Source: Elusimicrobiales bacterium (GTDB taxonomy: Bacteria > Elusimicrobiota > Elusimicrobia > Elusimicrobiales > UBA9959). Taken from it: a stretch of 64,000 bases of DNA. Positions 6,679 to 16,153 of the stretch are shown here, piece by piece; positions within the stretch are counted from its first letter, which is position 1; the number at the start of each line of letters is the position of its first letter. Where the stretch lies: assembly GCA_028688015.1 (NCBI GenBank), contig JAQTZB010000003.1, forward strand, positions 1 to 64,000, read 5' to 3'. Made by a program: the position numbers and the translations under genes. Below the pieces are notes generated by a model. That model was not told the origin of the DNA, ran no database searches, and saw nothing but the letters and a program-made list of their open reading frames with translations.

Positions 6679-8292
6679 TCAGTAATGCTCCGGCGCGTGG
6701 CCTTCTTTTACTTCCTTGCTGAAGGACAGGCCCAGCAGCAGCGCGGCCAGCGCCAGGTAGCCGATGGTGAACTGGTAAGGCACCTGCCGCACCAGGTCTC
6801 CCAGCTGCCACGGCAGGTACATATTGCCGTCTGGTATCGCCGAGTGGATCATGCCGAAGAAAGTGAATACCGCACACACCGCCACGTAGAACGCGGCCGC
6901 GCGCACCTGCCGGTCTATCAACTTGGCCATGAAGGCGCCCCACAGCATGCCGGTGAGGATGAAGCCGTTGCCCAGCGCCACTATCACCAGCAGCTCGGGC
7001 AGACCCTTGTCCGCGGCCGCCATGTTCTTATTGAAGAGCTCGGTGGGCACCATGCCCGGGTTGGACAGTTTTATCTGCAGCATGCGCGCCACCGTGGGGA
7101 AGTAGGCCATCGCCACCGCAGGCGCGTGCTTGACCGGGCAGGCGTGGAAGGCCTGGCACATGATGTCGAGCGCGACGAAGATGAGTATTGGCGCGATCAC
7201 GGCCGCGGGGATCAGCTCCACCATGAAACCGAGGTAGCCCAGGAAGCCGCCCAGACCGATGAACAGGCCGGTCAGCAGCGTATACCCGGCGCGGGCGCCC
7301 ATGGCTTTGTAGGCGGGCTGGCCTATGTAGGGCGTGCTCTGCGCCACGCCGCCGCAGACGCCGGCCACCAGCGTGGCCACGGCCTCGGTCAGCAGGATAT
7401 CGCGGGTATTGAAGTCGTCGCCGGCCACCCTGGCGCTTTCGGTGACGTTCACCCCGCCTACCACGGTGAGGATGGCGAACGGTATGGCTATCGGCAGGTA
7501 TTTAAGCGCGGCGCCCATGCCCTTCATGAATTCCAGCGTGGGGATGGGCAGGCTGAAATAGAGTTCAAGCCCGGGCAGCGGCTTCGGGATGCCGCCGGCC
7601 AGGCCGTGCGGGGCGAGGATATAATAGAGCACCGTTCCGATGACCACCGCGCCGAACACGCCGGGGAAATTCCTGGGCAGTTTTATGCCGGCCACCAGCG
7701 TATACATGATCAGGCCGAGGGCGATCAGGCCGATGATGGGCATCTTGAAGACCTCTAGCATCGGGATGAAGCCGATGAGCGCGAGGCCTATGCCGGCGAG
7801 GGAGCCCAGCAGGCCCGCCTGAGGGATCTGCTTCTGCAGCCAGCCGCCGATGAAGGAGAAGGCGAACTTGAAGACGCCGATGAGCACCATGGTCGCCATG
7901 CCCAGGTACCAGGTCATCATGCCGGCGTCGTACTCGCTCATGCCGTTGGCCTTGAAGCCGAGAAAGGCCGGGCCGAGCACGGCCAGCGCTATGCCGATGG
8001 AGGACGGCGTGTCGAGACCGAGAGGCATGGCGGTAACCCTGGCGTTGCCGGTCTTCTTGGCCAGGCGGAAGGCCATCCAGGTGTAGATCAGGTCTCCGAA
8101 CAGCACGCCAAAGGCGGTGCCGGGGAACATCCGCTTGTAGACGATCTCGGCCGGGAAGCCGAAAGCGAAGATGAGGATGCCGGCCATGAAGGAGAGCACG
8201 GTCATGTTATCGAACATCAGGCCGAAGAAGCCGTTGACGTCGCCCATGGTGAACCACTCGTATTTGAAAGGCTTATTGTTTGTGTCTGCCAT
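6679..8292 (-). CDS. NCS2/AzgA-type nucleobase permease
   Basis: 537 aa, polytopic inner-membrane protein with about 12-14 hydrophobic segments. The N-terminus (DVNGFFGLMFDNMTVLSFMAG) and the middle (VVGGVNVTESARVAGDDFNTRDIL, then TPYIGQPAYKAMGARAGYTLLTG) match the xanthine/uracil/adenine permease family; the TESAR-A-GD element resembles the substrate-site helix of AzgA-like members. It probably imports a purine or related base by cation symport; the exact base cannot be read. The ATG has a GGGGAGATAAC site. It is transcribed alone, ends in a clear terminator and is separated from the next operon by a REP-like repeat. Confidence 0.85.
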   Translation of the reverse strand: MADTNNKPFKYEWFTMGDVNGFFGLMFDNMTVLSFMAGILIFAFGFPAEIVYKRMFPGTAFGVLFGDLIYTWMAFRLAKKTGNARVTAMPLGLDTPSSIGIALAVLGPAFLGFKANGMSEYDAGMMTWYLGMATMVLIGVFKFAFSFIGGWLQKQIPQAGLLGSLAGIGLALIGFIPMLEVFKMPIIGLIALGLIMYTLVAGIKLPRNFPGVFGAVVIGTVLYYILAPHGLAGGIPKPLPGLELYFSLPIPTLEFMKGMGAALKYLPIAIPFAILTVVGGVNVTESARVAGDDFNTRDILLTEAVATLVAGVCGGVAQSTPYIGQPAYKAMGARAGYTLLTGLFIGLGGFLGYLGFMVELIPAAVIAPILIFVALDIMCQAFHACPVKHAPAVAMAYFPTVARMLQIKLSNPGMVPTELFNKNMAAADKGLPELLVIVALGNGFILTGMLWGAFMAKLIDRQVRAAAFYVAVCAVFTFFGMIHSAIPDGNMYLPWQLGDLVRQVPYQFTIGYLALAALLLGLSFSKEVKEGHAPEHY

Positions 8293-8322
8293 GTTATCTC
8301 CCCTAATCTGATTTTACTTACA

Positions 8323-8351
8323 CTGGATTCCGGTTTTCTCCGGGATGACGG
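8323..8351. repeat. REP-like palindromic repeat, copy 1
   Basis: CTGGATTCCGGTTTTCTCC then GGGATGACGGC forms a small CCGG-stem hairpin. A near-identical copy (about 90 percent) lies at 45916-45943 in another intergenic gap, so it is a dispersed intergenic repeat. Confidence 0.65.
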
Positions 8352-8361
8352 CAACTGACGA

Positions 8362-9312
8362 CTAAAATTTGTAGGCCAGCGCGCCGCCGACTGCGCCGTC
8401 GGCCGACAGGTACGGCGCGAAGCGCACTGCGGAGGGCGTCACCGGCGCGCCGCGCCTGACGGCGGTTCTGCCGCCGCGGGCGATGGCCTTGCCTATGCCG
8501 TAGCCAACGGCCCAGCCCAGCGGGTAGTCGCTGGCCCAGTGCACGCCGTTGTTGACCATCTGGAAGCTCAGCGCGCCCAGCAGGGCGTAGCCCACCGGCT
8601 TCACGAATTTTTTCTCCGGGTAATTCTCGGCGATGACCGTCATGGTCATCACGCAGGTGGCCAGGTGGCCGGAAGGGAAGGCGTCGTAGCGCGTGCGGTG
8701 CGCCTGGAAGTCCTTGAAGGAAGGGAACATGCGCCAGACGCCGCGGTCGGCGGTAGCGGCGCGGGGCGTCTCGCGGCCGGTGACGCGCTTCATCACCTGC
8801 GTGGTGAAGCCGGTGACCAGCAGGCCCTCGGCCAGCTGGTGGCCGGTCTGCGCGGCGCGCCAGTCGTCTTTAAGCCAGCCGGCCGCCTCGAAATAGCCGA
8901 ACAGCCCGAGGTTCACCCAGCCGTCGCCTATAAAGTAGAAAGCGGAACCCAGGTCGCTCGGGCCGCGGAAGATTGAGACGCCGCCGGCCTTCAGATAGGT
9001 CTTGGTCTTGTCCACGCTGGAGATATTGAGGCGCCTTCCAACGCGCCGAGTCTCCTCGTAGATCTCCTGGTCGTATTTTATAAGCAGGACGGTGGACGCG
9101 CCGATGGCCGCGAGCCACGGCAGGTTGTCTTTTTTGAAACTCTCTTTTACGAACAGGCCCCAGTCCGCGGGGCCCGCGCCGATGGTGCGCCACAGGCCGG
9201 GCTTGGCATATTCCAGCGTCGAACCGTCTTTGAGCGTGTAGGTTTTAGTCTGCGCCGCAGCGGGCGCGGTCAGCAGGGAGAGCAGGCAGGCGGAGAGTAC
9301 GGCGTTGCGCAT
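8362..9312 (-). CDS. PAP2-family phosphatase, secreted or membrane-anchored
   Basis: 316 aa from the ATG at 9312, which shares one base with the cysS stop (TGATG). An upstream in-frame extension is only the cysS shadow. It has a signal peptide (MRNAVLSACLLSLLTAPAAA). PAP2 motifs in order: KRVTGRETPR, the FPSGH catalytic His block and GVHWASDYPLG with the second His and Asp. These enzymes remove phosphate from lipids such as phosphatidic acid or undecaprenyl pyrophosphate at the periplasmic face. It is the last gene of the long minus-strand operon. Substrate not determinable. Confidence 0.85.
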   Translation of the reverse strand: MRNAVLSACLLSLLTAPAAAQTKTYTLKDGSTLEYAKPGLWRTIGAGPADWGLFVKESFKKDNLPWLAAIGASTVLLIKYDQEIYEETRRVGRRLNISSVDKTKTYLKAGGVSIFRGPSDLGSAFYFIGDGWVNLGLFGYFEAAGWLKDDWRAAQTGHQLAEGLLVTGFTTQVMKRVTGRETPRAATADRGVWRMFPSFKDFQAHRTRYDAFPSGHLATCVMTMTVIAENYPEKKFVKPVGYALLGALSFQMVNNGVHWASDYPLGWAVGYGIGKAIARGGRTAVRRGAPVTPSAVRFAPYLSADGAVGGALAYKF

Positions 9313-10724
9313 CAGCCCCTGGCCAGTTTCCACTTGGTGCCGCCGGCAGCGTCCTCTATCAGCACGCCTTTGTCGGCCAGCGCGCGGCGCAGCTCGTCGG
9401 ACTTTTTCCAGTCCTTGGCCTTGCGGGCGGCTTCGCGCTCTTTTATCAGCGCGGCCAGCTCGGGGGCCAGCTCGCCGGCCTCGGCCGACTTGAAAAGGTC
9501 CAGTGCGGTCACTTCCTCGGCGGCCAGCGCGAAAGCCAGCCGCTGCGGCGCGGGCAGGGAGGCGTCTTTCAGCGTCTCCCACAGCACGGCCATCGCAGCC
9601 GGCATATTCACGTCGTCGGCGAGCGCCTCGCAGAAATCCCTGAAGTACTTGGCCTCGCGGTCCAGCGAGTGCGGCGCGGTGCCGGCTTCGGCCTTAACTT
9701 TCTGCGCCAGCGCGCGCAGGCCGTCAAGGCCGCGGGCGGCGGCTTCCACGCCTTCCCAGGTGAACTCGAGCTGTTTGCGGTAATGCGTCAGCAGGCAGTA
9801 GTAGCGGTAGGCCAGCGGGTCGTAGCCGCGCTGCGGCAGCGACGAGGTGGTAAGGAAATCGCCGGCGCTCTTGGACATCTTGCCCTCGTCGCCGGTCACC
9901 AGGAAACGGGCGTGCATCCAGTAATTGCAGAAAGTCTTGCCGCTGGCGCCCTCGCTCTGGGCTATTTCGTTGGTGTGATGGATAGCCACGTGGTCCTCGC
10001 CGCCCCAATGTACGTCGATAGTCTCGCCCAGGTGTTTGACGGCCATGGCCGAGCACTCCATGTGCCAGCCGGGAAAGCCCTTGCCCCACGGCGAATCCCA
10101 TTCCATCTGGCGCTGCTCGCCGGGCGCGGCGAACTTCCACACGGCGAAGTCGGCCGGGTGGCGCTTGGCGGCGTTGGCCTCTATGCGCGCGCCGGCCTTC
10201 AGGCCCTCCATGTGAGCCTTGCCCGCCAGCTTGCCGTAATCCGAAAGCTTGGAGATGTCGAAATAGACGCCGTCGCCGGGGATGTTGTAGGTATAGCCCT
10301 TTTTCTCCAGGACCGCGGCCATGTCTATCATCTCCTGCACATAGTCGGTGGCGGGGCAAAGCACGTCGGGCGGCAGGCAGTTCAGGGACTTATAGTCCTT
10401 GAAAAAGGCTTCCGTGTAGAACTTGGCCACTTCCCAGGCGGTCTTGCCCTCGCGTTTGGCGCCCACTTCCATCTTATCCTCGCCGGTGTCGGCGTCGGAG
10501 GTCAGGTGCCCCACGTCGGTAATATTCATCACGCGCTTGACCTTCCAGCCGAAGAACTTCAGCATCCGCACGAAGGCGTCCTCGGTGATGTAGGTGCGCA
10601 GGTTGCCGATATGCGCGTAGTGGTAAACGGTAGGCCCGCAGGTGTAGATGCCCACCTCGCCCTCTTTGAGCGGCTTAAAGAGCTCCTTCTGCCGCGTCAT
10701 CGTGTTGTAGATCCTGAAGTTCAT
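9312..10724 (-). CDS. cysS: Cysteinyl-tRNA synthetase
   Basis: 470 aa, normal length for the class I enzyme that charges tRNA-Cys. The HIGH motif appears as YHYAHIGN after TCGPTVY (Zn ligand Cys), the central zinc site as WHMECSAM and the following His residues, and KMSKS as EGKMSKSAGDF. The C-terminal helical domain is complete. The ATG follows AGGAGCTGTC. It is coupled to the downstream PAP2 gene through a TGATG overlap and lies 8 nt after the lipoprotein gene. Confidence 0.97.
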   Translation of the reverse strand: MNFRIYNTMTRQKELFKPLKEGEVGIYTCGPTVYHYAHIGNLRTYITEDAFVRMLKFFGWKVKRVMNITDVGHLTSDADTGEDKMEVGAKREGKTAWEVAKFYTEAFFKDYKSLNCLPPDVLCPATDYVQEMIDMAAVLEKKGYTYNIPGDGVYFDISKLSDYGKLAGKAHMEGLKAGARIEANAAKRHPADFAVWKFAAPGEQRQMEWDSPWGKGFPGWHMECSAMAVKHLGETIDVHWGGEDHVAIHHTNEIAQSEGASGKTFCNYWMHARFLVTGDEGKMSKSAGDFLTTSSLPQRGYDPLAYRYYCLLTHYRKQLEFTWEGVEAAARGLDGLRALAQKVKAEAGTAPHSLDREAKYFRDFCEALADDVNMPAAMAVLWETLKDASLPAPQRLAFALAAEEVTALDLFKSAEAGELAPELAALIKEREAARKAKDWKKSDELRRALADKGVLIEDAAGGTKWKLARG

Positions 10725-10732
10725 GACAGCTC

Positions 10733-11155
10733 CTACTGTTTGTCGGCCAGAGCCTTCTTAAGCCTGGCTTCCAGGTCGCCGAAGAAAGCGCCGCAGAGCT
10801 CCGGCCCGCGGCGGACGGCGTACTTGTCCTGCATAATGCAGGAGACTTCTATCTCGGAAAAGGGATAGACCGCGCCCTTGGGGGCCAGCGAATAGGTGAA
10901 GCCGATCTCGCTGAACGAGGCCTCGGCGTGCCGCCTGACGGCCGCGTCGTAGGCGGCGGTCAGCAGCGGCTCCAGCGCCGCCTCCAGGTCCGGGTCCGGC
11001 GTCTTCACCAGCTTGAAGGTGCGCTTTTCGAACACGGTGGCCGCGCCGGGGCCGGCGGGGTGCGCCTGGCCGCTTTCTACGGCGGGGCGGCCGCCAGCGC
11101 AGGCGGCCAGCAGCGCGGCCAGCAGCGGCAGCGCCAGCAGGGCCGGGCGCCTCAT
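10733..11155 (-). CDS. Small predicted lipoprotein
   Basis: 140 aa with a lipoprotein signal (hydrophobic stretch then LLAAC lipobox at about residue 19). The mature part has no recognised domain; conserved-looking Cys residues occur at VSCIMQ and PELCGAFF and may form a disulfide. The start overlaps the ispDF stop by 4 nt (ATGA). Its location between ispDF and cysS says little about function. Confidence 0.75.
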   Translation of the reverse strand: MRRPALLALPLLAALLAACAGGRPAVESGQAHPAGPGAATVFEKRTFKLVKTPDPDLEAALEPLLTAAYDAAVRRHAEASFSEIGFTYSLAPKGAVYPFSEIEVSCIMQDKYAVRRGPELCGAFFGDLEARLKKALADKQ

Positions 11156-12345
11156 TTCAGCACGCTCACTATCGCGTAGCAGACCATAGCGTCGCCGTGG
11201 CCCACTTCGCCCAGGCCCTCGCGGCTCTTGGCCTTAACGCTGAGGTCGGACTTGTCCAGTTTCAGGATCTTCGCCAGCGACTCGCGGATGGGTTCGTAAT
11301 GCGGCTTGAGCTTGGGCTCCTCGGCCACTATGGTAACGTCCACGTTGATGATGCGGGCCTTTTTGGCTGACAGGATCTCCAGCGTCTTCTCGGCAATGGC
11401 CTCGCTGGAAATGCCCATGATGGTCAGATCGGTGGGAGGGAAATAGACGCCTATCTCGCCGGCGGCCACGGCCCCCAGCAGCGCGTCGCAGATGGAGTGC
11501 AGCACCACGTCGCCGTCGGAGTGGCCCAGCAGGCCCTTGGTGTGTTCTATCTTCACGCCGCCTATGATCAGCGGGCGGCCCTCCACCAGGCGGTGGATGT
11601 CGTAGCCGAAACCTGCGCGGGCCACGGGGATCTTTATCCGGGTGCTCACCTTGGCCGCTTCTTTTTCGTCTTTCATAAAAGCCTCCGCTATCAGCAAATC
11701 TTCCGGCGTGGTTATCTTGATGTTGCGGTAGGTCGAGGGCACCACCGCCGCCTTCACGCCCAGAGTCTCCAGGATCTGCGACTCGTCGCTGTAATCTTTC
11801 TCGGCGGCCGCGGCCAGCAACCGCGCCAGCACGTCGCGCCGGTAGCACTGCGGCGTCTGCACCGCCAGCAGCGTGGCGCGGTCCGGGGTGCTTTCGAACC
11901 GCTGGCCGCCCGGCGCCAAGGTCTTCACCGTGTCTTTCAGCGGCACGGCCGGCACCGCGGCGCCCGCGCCGGCGGCACCGTCCAGGCAGGCCCGGATCAG
12001 GCCCGCGTCGGCGAAGGGCCTGGCCCCGTCGTGCACGGCCACCAGTTCCGCGCCGGGGCTGACCAGCTTGAAAGCGTTGCGCAGCGAGGCGGTCCGCGTG
12101 GCCCCGGCGGGCGCGGTCTGCACGCCGGCCCTGGCCCACTCGGCGCCGTGCGCCGCCAGGTTTTCGGGGGACAGCGCGAGGATGATTTTAGAGAACAGCC
12201 CGCTCGCGGCGAAGACCTCCACCGTGCGCTCTATCAGCGGCCGGCCGCCCAGCAGGAGGTACTGTTTCTCCCGCCCCATGCGCGAGCCGGAGCCGCCGGC
12301 CAGGATGATGGCCTCAGCTCCGGGGATCTTCTTCTTGTTGGACAC
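11152..12345 (-). CDS. ispDF: Bifunctional IspD/IspF isoprenoid enzyme
   Basis: 397 aa fusion of two MEP-pathway enzymes. Residues 1-230 are IspD (MEP cytidylyltransferase), with the nucleotide-binding IILAGGSGSRMGREKQYLLLGG and VHDGARPF. Residues 240-397 are IspF (2-C-methyl-D-erythritol 2,4-cyclodiphosphate synthase), with the metal site GYDIHRL and GHSDGDVVLHSICDALLGA. The fusion is known in alpha- and epsilonproteobacteria and scattered phyla. The start is a GTG with GGAG 7 nt upstream. The fusion provides the third and fifth steps of isoprenoid precursor synthesis. Confidence 0.96.
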   Translation of the reverse strand: MSNKKKIPGAEAIILAGGSGSRMGREKQYLLLGGRPLIERTVEVFAASGLFSKIILALSPENLAAHGAEWARAGVQTAPAGATRTASLRNAFKLVSPGAELVAVHDGARPFADAGLIRACLDGAAGAGAAVPAVPLKDTVKTLAPGGQRFESTPDRATLLAVQTPQCYRRDVLARLLAAAAEKDYSDESQILETLGVKAAVVPSTYRNIKITTPEDLLIAEAFMKDEKEAAKVSTRIKIPVARAGFGYDIHRLVEGRPLIIGGVKIEHTKGLLGHSDGDVVLHSICDALLGAVAAGEIGVYFPPTDLTIMGISSEAIAEKTLEILSAKKARIINVDVTIVAEEPKLKPHYEPIRESLAKILKLDKSDLSVKAKSREGLGEVGHGDAMVCYAIVSVLK

Positions 12346-12360
12346 TCGGGTACTCCGGTC

Positions 12361-13368
12361 TTAGGGCTGCTTGGGCCCCTGGGCGGCGGCTTTGCCCTTC
12401 ACGCGGGTGAAGATGATGCGCCCCTGCGAGGTCTGCAGGATGGACTGCACCACCGCGTCCACCTTCTTGCCTATGAACTCGCGGCCGTCCTCGATGACGA
12501 TCATAGTGCCGTCGTCGAGGTAGCCCACGCCCTGCTCCTTCTCTTTGCCGTCCTTCATGACGAAGACGCTCATGTCCTCGCCGGGCAGCACTACCGGTTT
12601 GAGGGCTATGGTCAGGTCGTTGACGTTGAGCACGGTGACGTTCTCGAGCGCGGCCAGTTTATTGATGTTGAAGTCTATCGTGATGATGGAGGCGCCCAGC
12701 TCTTTGGCTATGACGACCAGCTTCATCTGGTTGTCGGCGGTCTCCTTGATGTCGCGGTCTATCACGCGGAACGGGATATCGCGCGATTCCTGCAGGCGGG
12801 CCAGGATGTCCAGGCCGCGGCGGCCCTTGGCGCGGGCGATATGGTCGGAGGACTCGGCCAGCGAGTGCAGCTCGGTCACCACGAAGCGCGGCGTGATGAT
12901 GCCGCCGGTGATGAAGTGCGTGTCGCAGATGTCCAGCACGCGGCCGTCCACGATGGCGCTGAGGTCCAGCACCTTCATGTTCTTGCCGCCCTTCTTGCCG
13001 ACCGAGAGGATGTTCTTGTCCAGGTCGTCCAGCTCGGGGATCTTCTTGATGCTGATCATCATGCCCAGCAGCGCCAGCGCGTAGCGCACTATGATGTTAT
13101 AGCGCAGCCACAGGTCGCTGAAGGACTCGTTGCCGATCTGGAAGACAGTGTAGTCCAGCAGCTTCGAGATGATGATGCCGGCCACCGCGCCGATAATGCC
13201 GATTATCAGCGAGAAGAGGCTCACGCTCTCGAAGACGTACTCTATGCCGATTATCACCAGGCCTATCAGCACGCCGAACGCCAGGCCCTTGAGGTCCTTG
13301 GAGACGGTCAGCCAGGTCAGCACCGGCGTTACAATGAGGGCAGCGGCCCTGAAGATCCAAACTATCAT
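12361..13368 (-). CDS. YacL-like membrane PIN/TRAM-domain protein
   Basis: 335 aa. Four N-terminal membrane segments (about 1-100) are followed by a PIN nuclease-like domain beginning KVLDLSAIVDGRVLDICDTHF, with acidic residues also in VTELHSLAE and the TIDFNINKL region, and a C-terminal TRAM domain (GVGYLDDGTMIVIEDGREFIG) expected to bind RNA. The layout matches Bacillus YacL, which commonly lies beside radA and ispD as here. RNase activity is plausible from the PIN residues but unproven. The start ATG follows AGGAG. Confidence 0.9.
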   Translation of the reverse strand: MIVWIFRAAALIVTPVLTWLTVSKDLKGLAFGVLIGLVIIGIEYVFESVSLFSLIIGIIGAVAGIIISKLLDYTVFQIGNESFSDLWLRYNIIVRYALALLGMMISIKKIPELDDLDKNILSVGKKGGKNMKVLDLSAIVDGRVLDICDTHFITGGIITPRFVVTELHSLAESSDHIARAKGRRGLDILARLQESRDIPFRVIDRDIKETADNQMKLVVIAKELGASIITIDFNINKLAALENVTVLNVNDLTIALKPVVLPGEDMSVFVMKDGKEKEQGVGYLDDGTMIVIEDGREFIGKKVDAVVQSILQTSQGRIIFTRVKGKAAAQGPKQP

Positions 13369-13381
13369 GTGTAGCTCCTTG

Positions 13382-14785
13382 TTACTTGCCCGCCTTCGCG
13401 GGGATTAATTTCAGCAGGGCGGCGTACAGCCCGCCCAGGTCGCGCGCTACCTCGAGTTTGAGGGACTTGAAGCGCCCCTCGTCCTTCTTAGGCAGGCGCG
13501 GCACGAAAGCCGTCTTGAAGCCGAGGCGCTCGGCCTCGGCCAGGCGCCGGTCCAGGAAGCCGGGGCTGGCCGCCTGCGCGAGGATGCCTACCTCGCCGAT
13601 GAACACGCAGTCCGGCGGCACCGGGATATCCTTGCAAGAGCTGATCAGCGCCGCGCAGAAAGCCATGTCCAGCGCGGTATCCTTCACCTTGATGCCGCCC
13701 TGCAGCGAAGCGAACACATCCATCTCGTCGAAGCGCAGCCCCACGCTCTTCTCGAGCGCGGCTATCAGCATCTGCGCGCGGTTCAGGTCCAGGCCGGTCA
13801 CGGTGCGGCGCGGGTACGGCAGGTAGGACTTGGTGGCCAGCGCCTGCAGTTCGGCCAGCATGGGCCGCGCGCCCTCGAAGGCCACGGCGAAGGCCCGGCC
13901 TATCAGGGCCTTGTCGCGGTCGGTCTCGCTCATCAGCAGGCCGGCGTCGTCCACCGGCCGCAGCCCCCTGGAGGTCATCTCGAAGATGCCGGTCTCGTCC
14001 ACCGGGCCGAAGCGGTTCTTGTGCGGGCGCAGCACGCGAAAGACGTTGCTCTTCTCCGCGTCGAAATAGAGGACGGTGTCCACGATATGCTCAAGCACCT
14101 TGGGGCCCGCGAGCGAGCCCTCCTTGGTGACGTGGCCGAGCAGGAACAGCGGCGCGCCGGCGGACTTGGCGATCTTGAGCAGCTCGGCCGCGCACTCCCG
14201 GATCTGGCCGACGGAGCCGGGGCTGCCCACGAACTCCGGGTGGTACATGGTCTGGATGGAATCTATGACGAGGAAAGCCGGCTTCAGATTGCGGACTTCC
14301 TCTATGATGCGGGCGAGGTTAGTCTCGCTCATCAGGTAGACATTGTCGGGCCTGGCGCCCAGACGCTCGGCGCGCGAGCCCACCTGGGCCAGCGACTCCT
14401 CTCCGGAGACGTACAGGATCTTGCCCGCCTTGTAAGCGCCGTTGGCCAGGGCCGCGCAGCTTTCCAGCGTCAACGTGCTCTTGCCTATGCCGGGCGGGCC
14501 GGCCAGCAGCACCACCTGGCCCTTCACCAGGCCGCCGCCCAGCGCGCGGTCCAGTTCGGAGATGCCAGTGCGGGCGTGCTCGGCCTTCAGCGCGCGCGCC
14601 TCGGAGAGCTTAACGGGCGCTTCGGAAAAATCGGTCAGGCCGCGCGCGGCGGCGGCGGCCTTAGAGAGGACCTGTTCGGCCTCTTCCACCAGGGTGTTCC
14701 AGCCGCCGCAGCCGGCGCATTGGCCCGCCCACTTGGGGAAGGCCTGGCCGCACTGCTGGCACCGGTAGATGGACTTGAGCTTCAT
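13382..14785 (-). CDS. radA: DNA repair protein RadA
   Basis: 467 aa, normal length. It has an N-terminal C4 zinc finger (YRCQQCG...GQCAGCGGWNT), a RecA-like ATPase with Walker A GPPGIGKST (near 95), the RadA-specific PHKNRFGPVDE (KNRFG) motif and a C-terminal Lon-like domain. RadA promotes branch migration in recombination repair. It begins 1 nt after the mlaD stop and is followed by the PIN/TRAM gene, a widely conserved neighbourhood. Confidence 0.96.
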   Translation of the reverse strand: MKLKSIYRCQQCGQAFPKWAGQCAGCGGWNTLVEEAEQVLSKAAAAARGLTDFSEAPVKLSEARALKAEHARTGISELDRALGGGLVKGQVVLLAGPPGIGKSTLTLESCAALANGAYKAGKILYVSGEESLAQVGSRAERLGARPDNVYLMSETNLARIIEEVRNLKPAFLVIDSIQTMYHPEFVGSPGSVGQIRECAAELLKIAKSAGAPLFLLGHVTKEGSLAGPKVLEHIVDTVLYFDAEKSNVFRVLRPHKNRFGPVDETGIFEMTSRGLRPVDDAGLLMSETDRDKALIGRAFAVAFEGARPMLAELQALATKSYLPYPRRTVTGLDLNRAQMLIAALEKSVGLRFDEMDVFASLQGGIKVKDTALDMAFCAALISSCKDIPVPPDCVFIGEVGILAQAASPGFLDRRLAEAERLGFKTAFVPRLPKKDEGRFKSLKLEVARDLGGLYAALLKLIPAKAGK

Positions 14786-14786
14786 G

Positions 14787-16079
14787 CTATTTCTTCATGG
14801 CCCCCAGCGAGGCGAAGCCGAACAGGTACGCTATGTCCTTGTCCTCGAAGATGAGCCGCGTGGTGAAGTTGACGCGGCTGGCCTCGGCCAGGTCGCTCAC
14901 GCGCGCGCCGGCGGAGATATATTTATTCAGCTTGGCGTCCGCGCCCACGTCGTAGCGGGGCTTATTGAACAGCCGGCCCTTGATGTCGCGGTTGCGGGTA
15001 AACTCGGACCCCTCCACCAGGAAGCTGATGCGGTCCCACTTGGAATTGAGGAACGGCGACCAGCGCGCCCCGAAGCCGCCCGAGCCGCGCAGCACACCCG
15101 CGTACAGGTCGAACTTGCCGACCTCCCAGCCCAGCTGCGCGTCCACGGTGTTCATCACCTCGTAGTCTACGCCGCGGGCCGTGTCCTTGGTGTTGATCAT
15201 GTTGGCCCCGCCCAGGTAGTAGTAGCGCTTCTCGCGGGGGTAGATCTTAATGCCGAAATCGTTCTTGGAGGAATGCGCGGAGGGCTCGTACTTGTAGTCC
15301 CAGCGCAGGTAAGTGCGGAACCCGCCCACGCGGCCCAGGGCCTCTTTCACGGACACGGAGGCGTCGCGGATGTTGCTGACAGCCTCGCTGACGTCGGCCT
15401 TCATCTTCTGGTCGGTCACCAGCGCGCCGGCCACACCCTCGCCGCGGTTGACCTTGTCCACGATGGAATCGGTCTTGTCCAGCATCGCATCGAGCTTGGC
15501 GGTGATGGAATCCAGCCGCTCCACCACCTTCTCGGCGTGCGGCTGGCTGTTGGCCACCAGGTCGTTGACGTTGGCGGTGATCTCGCGCAGGTTGCCCATG
15601 ACTTCGTTGAGGTCGCGGGCCAGGCGGCCCTCGCCGTTTATGTCTTCAACCATCTTCTGCAGGCTGGTCACGGCCTTGGAGAGGGCGCGGTCCAGCGGCA
15701 GCGAATCGTCGCCCGGCACGGTGGTGCCGGCGGGGATGCGCCCGGAGGCGGCGCGGCCCTGGTCGATCTGCATGTACTTGGAGCCGATCATGCTGGTGGC
15801 GCCCACCAGGAAGCGGGCGTCGCGGTAGATCTTGACGCCGTCCTTGATGGCCAGCTCCACGATGACCTTGTCGCCCTTGAGGTAGATCTGCTTGATCTTG
15901 CCGACCTCCACTCCGGAGAGCTTGGCGGTGGCGCGGTCGGGCAGGCCGGCGACATCGCTGAATTCCACGTAGATGGGATAGAACTTCTGGAAGGAATAGT
16001 CTCCAAGCAGGAAAACGGCGGTGGCGAACAGGATCCCGCCTATCAGTACGAAAATCCCGACCTTCATCTCGCTGTTCAT
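14787..16079 (-). CDS. mlaD: MlaD-like MCE protein with C-terminal beta-rich domain
   Basis: 430 aa, much longer than E. coli MlaD (about 180). It has one N-terminal membrane helix (VGIFVLIGGILFATAVFLLG), an MCE domain (about 35-120, with VAGLPDRATAKLSGVEVGKI), a helical stretch (about 150-255, heptad-like) and then about 170 residues of alternating strands (GGFRTYLRWDYKYEP ... KRYYYLGGANM ... FDLYAGVLRGSGGFGARW), barrel-like in texture. It probably carries phospholipids across the periplasm with MlaE/MlaF. A TATA-rich region and AAGGATCAC site precede the ATG, so it may have its own promoter. Confidence 0.88.
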   Translation of the reverse strand: MNSEMKVGIFVLIGGILFATAVFLLGDYSFQKFYPIYVEFSDVAGLPDRATAKLSGVEVGKIKQIYLKGDKVIVELAIKDGVKIYRDARFLVGATSMIGSKYMQIDQGRAASGRIPAGTTVPGDDSLPLDRALSKAVTSLQKMVEDINGEGRLARDLNEVMGNLREITANVNDLVANSQPHAEKVVERLDSITAKLDAMLDKTDSIVDKVNRGEGVAGALVTDQKMKADVSEAVSNIRDASVSVKEALGRVGGFRTYLRWDYKYEPSAHSSKNDFGIKIYPREKRYYYLGGANMINTKDTARGVDYEVMNTVDAQLGWEVGKFDLYAGVLRGSGGFGARWSPFLNSKWDRISFLVEGSEFTRNRDIKGRLFNKPRYDVGADAKLNKYISAGARVSDLAEASRVNFTTRLIFEDKDIAYLFGFASLGAMKK

Positions 16080-16153
16080 GTGATCCTTAGCTGAAGCGTT
16101 AGCCCCTAATGATATCTATATACGATATCCATTATATAAAAAAAGCGAAGGGA

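Noticed and set aside
11497-13374. Long plus-strand frame of 625 codons
   Set aside because: It lies opposite ispDF and the PIN/TRAM gene, with low-complexity His/Arg/Gly-rich translation typical of an antisense frame in GC-rich DNA. The same holds for the long frames opposite cysS, radA, dnaB, L1, L2, guaA and others.
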